A DNA stretch of 8,502 bases from JAXHUK01 sp034189725 (GTDB taxonomy: Bacteria > Chloroflexota > Dehalococcoidia > SZUA-161), in NCBI GenBank assembly GCA_034189725.1, contig JAXHUK010000162.1, forward strand, positions 1-8,502, in the 5' to 3' direction. Shown piece by piece: positions 1 through 5,961 of this stretch. Position numbers and translations under genes: made by a program. How positions within the stretch are numbered: the stretch's first letter is position 1; every line of letters begins with the position of its first letter. The notes under the pieces were generated by a model. That model searched no databases. It saw only the letters and a program-made list of their open reading frames with translations, and was not told where the DNA came from.

Positions 1-7
1 GAACACA

Positions 8-499
8 TCACTGTATAGCTTCTACGATTTTTATCCCGTCAAGACCACCTGCATTAGCTAATAGATCCGCAACCGTTGTCTGGCTCACCGGATGAACGAG
101 ATCGGGAGCGATCTCGGACAGAGGGGCCAGCACAAAAGCACGTTCGGTCATAAGCTGGTGGGGGATAGTGAGTTCATCTGTCTGGAGGACAATGTTCTCG
201 TAGAACAGGATATCTATGTCTATAAGACGGGGAGCATTACGAAAGCTTGGTTTCCTGCCTAGTTCGGCTTCAACCTGTTTTATGAAATGTAAAAGCTCGA
301 GTGGTTTAAATCGGGTAATTACGGATATGACCATATTGAGGAATAATGGCTGTTCCTCGTAGCCTACAGGCTCAGTCTCATAAACAGAGGATTTCTTCTT
401 GATAATCAGGTTCTGTGACAGACGCTCTATAGCCAGTTTGAGATTCTTCCTCCTATCCCCGAGATTTGATCCCAGACCGAGATACGCCGTAGCTGGCAT
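8..499 (-). CDS. folK: 2-amino-4-hydroxy-6-hydroxymethyldihydropteridine pyrophosphokinase (HPPK)
   Basis: This enzyme transfers pyrophosphate from ATP to 6-hydroxymethyl-7,8-dihydropterin in the cytoplasm, making the substrate of DHPS, encoded just upstream. Counting from the ATG at 499 (163 aa, normal for HPPK), visible motifs are the N-terminal GLGSNLGDR, SVYETEPVG with the following QPLFLN, and the signature RNAPRLIDIDIL, whose two Asp (about 94 and 96) bind magnesium. The frame is open to a GTG at 538 that overlaps the folP stop by four bases (GTGA), which would suit translational coupling and add 13 residues. I prefer the ATG because it is preceded by GAGG with 5-base spacing and gives the usual HPPK N-terminus (MPATAYLGLGSN). 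The function is secure; only the start is open. Confidence 0.93.
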   Translation of the reverse strand: MPATAYLGLGSNLGDRRKNLKLAIERLSQNLIIKKKSSVYETEPVGYEEQPLFLNMVISVITRFKPLELLHFIKQVEAELGRKPSFRNAPRLIDIDILFYENIVLQTDELTIPHQLMTERAFVLAPLSEIAPDLVHPVSQTTVADLLANAGGLDGIKIVEAIQ

Positions 500-534
500 A
501 CCTACCTCAAGGAAATTGATGTCTTCATTCCTGT

Positions 535-1380
535 TCACAGTCGTCCCTTTCTTACAATAGCATCGCTCATCCTGGCAACGCGAACCATCTGTCGTACGTC
601 ATGTACCCTTACTATGTCCGCACCATTGGCAATACCGATTGCTACAGATGCTGCTGTACCCTCAAAACGCTGGTCTATGGATAAATCAAGCGTAATCCCA
701 ATAAACGACTTGCGTGAGGTGCCGAGAAGGATAGGCAATCCCAGAGACCTCAGTTCCGACAAACGGCGGACAATCTCCAGGTTTTGTTCTACCGTCTTGC
801 CAAAGCCAACGCCGGGATCGATGATAATAGCATTCCAATCGACCCCTGCGTTCAATGCCAGTTGCACGCTGTTTATCAGATCAGCGATAAGTTCAGGGAA
901 GAAATGCTGGAATGAGGCCTCTCTCTGGTTCTGTGTGATAATCAGCGGTATCTTGTTGTCCGCTGCCACGTTTGCCAGCCTCGGGTCGTGCTTCAAACCC
1001 CAGACGTCATTGATCATGCTCGCTCCAGCCGCCACTGCTGCTCGCGCCACGTCTGACTTGTAGGTGTCGATACTCACCGGCACGGATAATTCTCCCACCA
1101 ATCCCTCAATCACCGGTACGACTCGCTTTAACTCGTCTTCAATTGAAACTGGTGTAAAGTTCGGACGAGTAGACTCTCCCCCCACATCGACTATGTCGGC
1201 ACCCTCGGTAACGAACTGCTTCGCTTGAGCAATGGCAGCATCAACAGTAGACAATCCATCGCCGGAGAATGAATCGGGGGCGACATTAACGATCCCCATT
1301 ACATAAGTCCGCTGCCCCCATTTGAACTCAACGTTGCCGCAGCGGGTAACTCCGAGGTGACTTTCAGGAACACTATCCAT
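535..1380 (-). CDS. folP: Dihydropteroate synthase (DHPS)
   Basis: DHPS condenses 6-hydroxymethyl-dihydropterin pyrophosphate with p-aminobenzoate to give dihydropteroate; it is the sulfonamide target. From the ATG at 1380 (281 aa, standard length) the TIM-barrel signatures appear in order: MGIVNVAPDSFSGDG (28-42), DIVDVGGESTRPN (62-74), VSIDTYK (102-108), MINDVWG (122-128), IIDPGVGFGKT (186-196), LGTSRKSFIG (219-228) and the C-terminal GTAASVA...RVHDV. Where many DHPSs have a Met-His pair after the fifth strand, this one reads IITQNQ, a mild oddity. The frame stays open to a GTG at 1521, adding 47 residues with no DHPS character. Neither start has a strong Shine-Dalgarno site, so the start was chosen by family length. 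It precedes folK with overlapping or nearly overlapping frames, forming a folate operon. Confidence 0.93.
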   Translation of the reverse strand: MDSVPESHLGVTRCGNVEFKWGQRTYVMGIVNVAPDSFSGDGLSTVDAAIAQAKQFVTEGADIVDVGGESTRPNFTPVSIEDELKRVVPVIEGLVGELSVPVSIDTYKSDVARAAVAAGASMINDVWGLKHDPRLANVAADNKIPLIITQNQREASFQHFFPELIADLINSVQLALNAGVDWNAIIIDPGVGFGKTVEQNLEIVRRLSELRSLGLPILLGTSRKSFIGITLDLSIDQRFEGTAASVAIGIANGADIVRVHDVRQMVRVARMSDAIVRKGRL

Positions 1381-1682
1381 AGTACGACTCACAAACACTT
1401 TGATTGCAGCATTGAGCTGTCGGCACTTAACTTGTTCAATTATAGTTGACGTCCGAGTTCCTTGCAATTCGCTCGCAGCATTAGATATTACAATGGGATT
1501 GGCTGCCTGAGGTAGGAGCACCCCCCTGTGTCTGCCTCTACCCTGATAAAATAGTGGATTTCCTATGCCCCGTGTAGCGGAAAGCTATTGGCCAGCCACT
1601 CGATTTTACTCAGTTGTGTCTTTATGATAAAATTCAAGCTACAAAAATAGAAAATGAGCAGAATCCCAGCGAGGTGACCCAG

Positions 1683-2036
1683 ATGCCAATCTACGAGTAC
1701 CATTGCAATAATTGTAACCGTAAGGTGGAGATACTGGTTCGAAGTTCTTCCACCAGCCCTAACTGTCCCCGGTGCGGCAGCAACGATCTTAACCGCTTAT
1801 TCTCTGCTTTTGCTATCCATAGCCGCCAATCGTTCGAATCTGTCTACACCGATGTGATGTCTAATTCCAAAATGAAGGATGCTCTGATGCGGAAGGATCC
1901 TGCCGCTCTGGCCGAGTGGAACCGCAGGATGAGCCATACCTCAGATGCATACGTTCCGCCAAACACTGAGGAAATGTATAATGCGATGGATGAACTATAC
2001 CCCGAGGATGCGGGAGCAGATCAATCGATGGAGTGA
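1683..2036 (+). CDS. FmdB-family zinc-ribbon protein, first tandem copy
   Basis: A 117-residue protein whose first 45 residues form an FmdB/CxxC_CxxC_SSSS-type zinc ribbon: MPIYEY at the start, Cys8 and Cys11 in CNNC, Cys28 and Cys31 in CPRC, then a hydrophobic SAFAIHS segment. The remaining 70 residues are polar, acidic towards the end and probably flexible. The family is named after a putative regulator of formamidase genes, but its biochemical role is not established; zinc binding is the only safe prediction. The ATG at 1683 has a strong Shine-Dalgarno site (GAGGTGA at 1671-1677) and gives the invariant MPIYEY start, so an upstream TTG at 1614 is rejected. A TATGAT at 1623-1628 could be a -10 element but lacks a convincing -35. 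It heads the plus-strand run and lies six bases before its paralogue. Confidence 0.87.
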   Translation: MPIYEYHCNNCNRKVEILVRSSSTSPNCPRCGSNDLNRLFSAFAIHSRQSFESVYTDVMSNSKMKDALMRKDPAALAEWNRRMSHTSDAYVPPNTEEMYNAMDELYPEDAGADQSME

Positions 2037-2042
2037 TCAACG

Positions 2043-2417
2043 ATGCCAATTTATGAGTTCCGCTGCACTAGCTGTCAAAAGAAATCAAGCTTTCTCGTGA
2101 GGAGCGTGCATGATTCCCTGGATCCCATATGTCCGGACTGCGGAAGCAATAGCATGGAGCGCTGTCTTTCACGTTTCGCCATTCATAAGTCAACGAAGAC
2201 AATCCACGAGGAGTCAGGCGATCCCGCGATGTATTCTAACGATCCCCGGTATTACGAGGACCCGCGAAATATCGGGCGGTGGGCTGAGCACAGGCTCAAG
2301 GAGATGGGTATAGACATGGATAGCGATGAATACAGCGATACATTTGCCGAGGTCAAGGAAGATATCGCTGCCGCCAGAGAAGGTGAACTACCCAAGATTA
2401 TTAAGGATCAGCTCTAG
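2043..2417 (+). CDS. FmdB-family zinc-ribbon protein, second tandem copy
   Basis: A 124-residue paralogue of the preceding gene. The zinc ribbon is again N-terminal: MPIYEF, Cys8/Cys11 in CTSC and Cys30/Cys33 in CPDC, then SRFAIHKS matching SAFAIHSR of the first copy. The C-terminal halves have diverged; this one has an acidic, helix-prone tail (GIDMDSDEYSDTFAEVKEDIAAAREGE). The Shine-Dalgarno site GGAGTGA at 2030-2036 includes the stop codon of the first copy, so the two are probably translated together. The gene ends 12 bases before thiE. Its function is unknown beyond likely zinc binding. An ancestral tandem duplication is inferred from shared N-termini and adjacency. Confidence 0.86.
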   Translation: MPIYEFRCTSCQKKSSFLVRSVHDSLDPICPDCGSNSMERCLSRFAIHKSTKTIHEESGDPAMYSNDPRYYEDPRNIGRWAEHRLKEMGIDMDSDEYSDTFAEVKEDIAAAREGELPKIIKDQL

Positions 2418-2429
2418 AGTTACCTCGAT

Positions 2430-3464
2430 ATGCTGCGTATTTTGGACGCCAATCTCAATCGCATCGGAGAGGGATTGCGCCTCCTTGAGGATATAAGCCG
2501 TTTCACCCTGAATGATAGCGAACTCAGCAAACAACTGAAGTCCCTGCGCCATGCTCTGTTGCCCAAAGATAGGTCGTTGCAGGGAAAGCTGCTCAATGCA
2601 CGCCAGGCAGAGCAGGATGTCGGTGCTTTTCTCAACGAAGACGGTGAAGCCCAACGTCCTGATGTAGCCAGCCTGGTCAGAGCCAATTCCCTGAGGATTC
2701 AGCAGTCGCTACGTGTCCTGGAAGAGATTACCAAAGTCCCGGGACAGGATTTCGGCCTGGAGTGGGAAACGCTGAAGCACGCCAGATTCACATTGTATGA
2801 GCTTGAGAAGACCATCGTGTTGAAACTGAGCCGCCACGACAGGATAAGCAGAATAAGCGGGCTGTATCTAATATTGGATACTCAGGCACTGCGAGGGAAA
2901 AATGAGATCGAGGTCGCTCGGCAGTCAATCCAGGGAGGAGCAACGATAATCCAGCTCCGCGATAAAATGCGAACAAAAAGCGAGCTCGTACCCATGGCTC
3001 AAGAGCTGAAAAAAATGTGTCAGTTCAACGCCCTTTTTATCGTGAATGATTATCTGGACATCGCTCTTGCCTCTGATGCTGATGGCCTGCACCTGGGGCA
3101 GGAAGATTTGCCTCTCCCCGTTGCCCGAAGGTTACTGCCTGCTGATATGATACTAGGGTGCTCCACAGCTACCCTGGAGGAGGCACTCCAGGCTCAAGAG
3201 CAAGGCGCAGACTACATCGCTGTGGGTGCGATGTATCCAACACCATCAAAAACGGACATAAGGCTCGCTGGCATCGAGACATTGCGCCAGGTGAAAGAAC
3301 AGGTATCAGTTCCGGTAGTTGCCATAGGCGGGATAAACGAGGACAATGTCGCTGAGGTCATCAACGCCGGTGCTGACGCTGTTGCTATAATCAGCGCTGT
3401 GCTCCATGCTGACGATGTAAATGAAGCAAGCAAACGAATTATTGCGAAAATAGAGGAAAGGTGA
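2430..3464 (+). CDS. thiE: ThiD2-ThiE fusion: thiamine-phosphate synthase with N-terminal ThiD2 domain
   Basis: A 344-residue bifunctional-looking enzyme. Residues 1 to about 130 match the ThiD2 type of domain: NLNRIGEGLRLLEDISRF (8-25) and a related helix, RANSLRIQQSLRVLEEITK (84-102). ThiD2 proteins are described as monofunctional hydroxymethylpyrimidine-phosphate kinases often fused to ThiE. Residues 143-344 are a complete ThiE TIM barrel: QLRDK (175-179, pyrimidine and diphosphate binding), VNDYLDIAL (205-213), DGLHLGQ (218-224), GCSTAT (243-248), VGAMYPTPSK (265-274), AIGGI (298-302) and GADAVAIISAV (314-324). ThiE joins HMP-pyrophosphate and thiazole phosphate to make thiamine phosphate. 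The commonly seen His of the GxSTH motif is Ala here. No TPP riboswitch fits in the 12-base gap upstream, and the Shine-Dalgarno site is weak, suggesting translation coupled to the preceding gene. Confidence 0.92.
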   Translation: MLRILDANLNRIGEGLRLLEDISRFTLNDSELSKQLKSLRHALLPKDRSLQGKLLNARQAEQDVGAFLNEDGEAQRPDVASLVRANSLRIQQSLRVLEEITKVPGQDFGLEWETLKHARFTLYELEKTIVLKLSRHDRISRISGLYLILDTQALRGKNEIEVARQSIQGGATIIQLRDKMRTKSELVPMAQELKKMCQFNALFIVNDYLDIALASDADGLHLGQEDLPLPVARRLLPADMILGCSTATLEEALQAQEQGADYIAVGAMYPTPSKTDIRLAGIETLRQVKEQVSVPVVAIGGINEDNVAEVINAGADAVAIISAVLHADDVNEASKRIIAKIEER

Positions 3465-3469
3465 AATAA

Positions 3470-4123
3470 ATGACCAAGCCTACTTCGAAACTTGACTCAA
3501 TCGGTGAAAAAGCATGTTCCCACTTTTCCATAGAGGACGCAGCCCGCGAGAAAGGTCTACGGCTTTCCCGCGACTCCATCCGTTTCAGTGCGAACGCCAT
3601 CCGTGCTGTTCATCGCGGTGAGTATGATAAAGCAAAGGAGCTTATCAGTTCGTCCCAGGCTAATGTCGAGGAAATGAGTAGTATACTCGCTCAGCACCCC
3701 GAGCTTCTCCACGGCGGATTTGTCCATAACGCCCAGAAGGAGTATGCAGAAGCGTGCATTACCCTGGCGTTGGTATCAGGAGAGAATCTGCCTGATCCCG
3801 ATGAACTCAACATCAGCTACGCTGCGTACCTCAATGGACTTGGGGAGGCAGGAGGAGAGCTAAGACGACATTTACTGGATACTTTAAGGAGCGGCGGCGA
3901 TATCAAGCGCTGCGAGGCGATACTCGAGGCTATGGACGATATCTACAGCCTTCTGGTCACCATCGACTACCACGACGCCTTGACTGGTGGTTTGAGACGT
4001 ACTACCGACATGGTGCGTGGCGTCCTCGAAAGAACACGAGGTGATTTCACCATCACCTTGAGGCAGAGTGAACTGGAACGGAAGCTGGAAGAATTCGGCG
4101 GCAAAATAAGTAAAACGGTATAA
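3470..4123 (+). CDS. Translin/TRAX-family protein (possible RNA-binding protein or endoribonuclease)
   Basis: A 217-residue, almost wholly helical protein that I recognise as translin family. It has an N-terminal basic helix (RLSRDSIRFSANAIRAVHRG, 31-50), QKEYAEA (89-95) matching the QEYVEA stretch of TRAX, AYLNGLGEAGGELRRH (119-134) matching the family's DYL.G..DL.GEL.R, and a C-terminal segment with DDIYSLL (156-162) and LRRTTDMVRGVLERTRGD (175-192). In eukaryotes, translin and TRAX form C3PO, an RNase whose catalytic acidic residues lie in TRAX; an archaeal TRAX-like protein is also described. Glu91, Glu94, Glu126 and Glu130 lie in the corresponding segments, so nuclease activity is possible but inferred. 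GAGGAAAGG at 3453-3461 supports the ATG. The gene starts five bases after thiE, inside the same run. Its biological substrate is unknown. Confidence 0.82.
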   Translation: MTKPTSKLDSIGEKACSHFSIEDAAREKGLRLSRDSIRFSANAIRAVHRGEYDKAKELISSSQANVEEMSSILAQHPELLHGGFVHNAQKEYAEACITLALVSGENLPDPDELNISYAAYLNGLGEAGGELRRHLLDTLRSGGDIKRCEAILEAMDDIYSLLVTIDYHDALTGGLRRTTDMVRGVLERTRGDFTITLRQSELERKLEEFGGKISKTV

Positions 4124-4147
4124 GTCCACAACTGTAAGGGGGGTGAC

Positions 4148-4624
4148 ATGGCGATAGAGGTAACGGTTAAGAAAGTAGAACCGATGACTGTGGCATTTAT
4201 TCCTATGAAGGGCCCCTTTAACCTGATAAGCGAGGCTTTTGGCAAACTAGATGCCTGGATAGGGGAGAAGGGGTATGTTCCGTCGGGACCTCCTGCGGGG
4301 ATTTATTTCAACGATCCCGGGGAAGTGCCTGCCGAGGAGTTGCTGTGGGAGCTACAATCGCCTATAGCTGGAGATATCGCTCCCAGCAGTCCTGACCAGC
4401 GTGGCGTTGGCGTTAAGAAGTTGGATGAGACTGAGGTAGCTTCTGCATTATATAAAGGGCCCTATGAGGGCCTGGGTACTATCTATGGAGAGCTTGTTAA
4501 TTGGATCATGGGGAATGGTTACGAGATTGCAGGAGCACCCTCGGAGGTGTATGTGAACGATCCCGGGGAAATCCCCCCGGAAGAGTTGCTTACCGAGGTC
4601 AGGTTCCCCGTGATGAAGAAATAG
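4148..4624 (+). CDS. GyrI-like / AraC effector-binding-domain protein, stand-alone
   Basis: A 158-residue protein with no DNA-binding domain that consists of one GyrI-like small-molecule-binding module. The module is visibly two SHS2 repeats: residues about 3-73 (GPFNLISEAFGKLDAWIGEKGY ... YFNDPGE.P.EELLWEL) and 88-156 (GPYEGLGTIYGELVNWIMGNGY ... YVNDPGE.P.EELLTEV). Such domains bind hydrophobic or amphipathic ligands in transcription activators of the BmrR/Rob type and gyrase-inhibitor proteins; some stand-alone members have been reported as hydrolases. The ligand here cannot be read from sequence. The start is secure: an AAGGGGGGTGAC Shine-Dalgarno stretch lies just before the ATG. The gene follows the translin-like gene by 24 bases, so it may be the last gene of the run. 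Confidence 0.85.
   Translation: MAIEVTVKKVEPMTVAFIPMKGPFNLISEAFGKLDAWIGEKGYVPSGPPAGIYFNDPGEVPAEELLWELQSPIAGDIAPSSPDQRGVGVKKLDETEVASALYKGPYEGLGTIYGELVNWIMGNGYEIAGAPSEVYVNDPGEIPPEELLTEVRFPVMKK
4310..4570 (+). repeat. Intragenic duplicated 15-base word in the GyrI-like gene
   Basis: The word AACGATCCCGGGGAA occurs at 4310-4324 and again at 4556-4570, in the same frame, encoding NDPGE at the equivalent place in each half of the protein. It is the best-preserved DNA trace of the internal SHS2 duplication; the surrounding bases have diverged. The span given covers both copies and the sequence between them. Confidence 0.6.
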
Positions 4625-4632
4625 AACGCTGG

Positions 4633-4648
4633 TGCGGAGCTATCCGCA
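4633..4648. terminator. Possible terminator stem between convergent genes
   Basis: A perfect 6-base-pair stem, TGCGGA / TCCGCA, with a GCTA loop lies in the 45-base gap between the ends of the GyrI-like gene (plus) and the SDR gene (minus). No T-tract follows on either strand, so it is only a weak candidate, supported mainly by its position. Confidence 0.25.
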
Positions 4649-4669
4649 GACAAGCTGTCGGAATACGTC

Positions 4670-5566
4670 CTATTTTACCTCCTGCCATGTCGAGGCCAAT
4701 TCTTCGTAATAGGTGTTCAAGGTATGGGAACCAGTGGCAGGGGCGACACCATCGTTTTGCCCGGCAGTGGCAAAGAACTCGATAAGGTCTGATAATTGCC
4801 TGTTGAATGGCCGCACCAGTTTGATGGCGAGGTGTACCGTCCAGGGCGGTAGTGAGGTCATCCTCGGTTTCTTCCCGAGAACCGAGAATGCAAGCTCGGC
4901 GATTTCTCTCTGACTGTATGCTACAGGCCCCCCGACAGGCACTTCGAGTTCATCTGTCGTAGCTGCGTCAACGCATACCCTGGCGAGGTCTGCACCATGT
5001 ATTGGATTGATTCTGGTCTCCCCTCTACCGATGAGATAGACCCTGCCCGATTTCGCCATTTGCAGGAATTCAGTCATGTCCGAGAAATAGCCTGTGGGGC
5101 GGATAACGGTATAGTTGAGCCCTGAATCCCGCAGATCGCGGACAAAATCTTCGTGGGCTTTAACGATCTCCACATGCTCATACATATGCGCATTGAATAC
5201 CGACACATAGATGAATTTCTTCACCTGTCCTGTTACGGCTTCGCCCAGAAGGTTTTTGTTCCCTTGATAGTCAACGTCACGAAAGGTTAGCTTGTCCTTC
5301 TGTCGCGTGATGCCGATAGAGGAGAACACGATATCGATGTCACTGCAAAGCCCTTGCAGCGTTTCAGGTTTTGTGATTTCACCCACAAACACCTCGTCGG
5401 TGAGGTCTTTTACTGCAGGTTCTAAATGGGGGCCGATTTCCGTAAGCTTTCCCGGATTGCGAGCCAGTGCCCGAACCCGGTAGCCACGCTCCTTGAACTC
5501 ACGCACCACGAATTTCCCAAGGTAACCAGTGGAACCAGCGATGAGAACTCTTTTCACTTTATCCAA
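4670..5566 (-). CDS. Atypical SDR-family NAD(P)-binding protein (NmrA/DVR-like)
   Basis: A 298-residue Rossmann-fold protein of the extended/atypical short-chain dehydrogenase class. The nucleotide-binding loop AGSTGYLGKFVV is at 10-21, followed by RVRALARNP (30-38; the Arg residues suggest NADP preference, an inference), VFSSIG (80-85), VDYQGNKNLL (98-107), FIYVSVFNAH (118-127), YTVIRPTGYFSDM (152-164) and NPIHGADLA (187-195). The classical YxxxK pair is not evident; Lys136 in VEIVKAHEDF is the likely counterpart of the active-site Lys. The general pattern resembles divinyl-chlorophyllide-reductase-like and NmrA-like proteins, but the substrate is unknown and photosynthesis should not be inferred. 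The start at 5566 is a TTG only three bases after GAGG; a GTG at 5557 with 11-base spacing is an alternative. The gene converges on the GyrI-like gene and is probably transcribed alone. Confidence 0.82.
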   Translation of the reverse strand: MDKVKRVLIAGSTGYLGKFVVREFKERGYRVRALARNPGKLTEIGPHLEPAVKDLTDEVFVGEITKPETLQGLCSDIDIVFSSIGITRQKDKLTFRDVDYQGNKNLLGEAVTGQVKKFIYVSVFNAHMYEHVEIVKAHEDFVRDLRDSGLNYTVIRPTGYFSDMTEFLQMAKSGRVYLIGRGETRINPIHGADLARVCVDAATTDELEVPVGGPVAYSQREIAELAFSVLGKKPRMTSLPPWTVHLAIKLVRPFNRQLSDLIEFFATAGQNDGVAPATGSHTLNTYYEELASTWQEVK

Positions 5567-5961
5567 CTACCTCGATAACAAGTATGCCAGCTTCTGTTTG
5601 TTTAGCAGGGTTCGGTTATCGGGATTCTACCGGTCGAGATATGAACAACCACAGGGAGCCAGCACTTCCCCCGGTCTCAGGGGCATGGAATATATCCGCT
5701 TTGGCGACTCTACCCTTTGCACTATTCTACCTTACATCGCTATCTTCTGAAAGTTATTTACGGGATGGTCATATACTCCACAAAAAACGCCTGTCAAAAT
5801 AGCGCTGGGGAACTAGCAGCTACACCTCCTCATGTGTTACTATGCTATGGTGTGTCTGGCAGGTTCTCAGGTCGATAGCGAATTATTGAATCGGAGTGCT
5901 GGAGAATCAGGAAAGAGTAAGACCTGAACAGTGCAACATAAGAACGCATACAGGAGCTGTT
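5567..5961. other. Divergent intergenic region with no recognisable element
   Basis: About 395 bases separate the SDR start from the antiporter start and must contain both promoters. I find no convincing -35/-10 pair, no tRNA-like fold, no riboswitch I recognise, and no strong hairpin with a T-tract. Open frames across it (for example 5584-5802 plus) lack Shine-Dalgarno sites and family motifs. A remnant gene cannot be excluded. Confidence 0.5.

Noticed and set aside
614..1063. Plus-strand open frame of 149 codons inside folP
   Set aside because: It lies wholly antisense to a well-supported DHPS gene and shows no family motif or ribosome-binding site.
1614..1682. N-terminal extension of the first zinc-ribbon protein from a TTG at 1614
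   Set aside because: The ATG at 1683 has a strong ribosome-binding site and gives the family's invariant MPIYEY start.
5717..5746. TTGCAC ... TATCTT as an antiporter promoter
   Set aside because: The match to consensus is poor (3 of 6 and 4 of 6), about what chance gives in such a region.
5529..5802. Two overlapping short plus-strand frames upstream of the antiporter
   Set aside because: They have no Shine-Dalgarno site, no recognisable motif, and partly overlap the SDR gene start.
5896..5961. N-terminal extension of the antiporter from a GTG at 5896
   Set aside because: The extension is polar and unlike the family, and AGGAG at the right spacing precedes the ATG at 5962.
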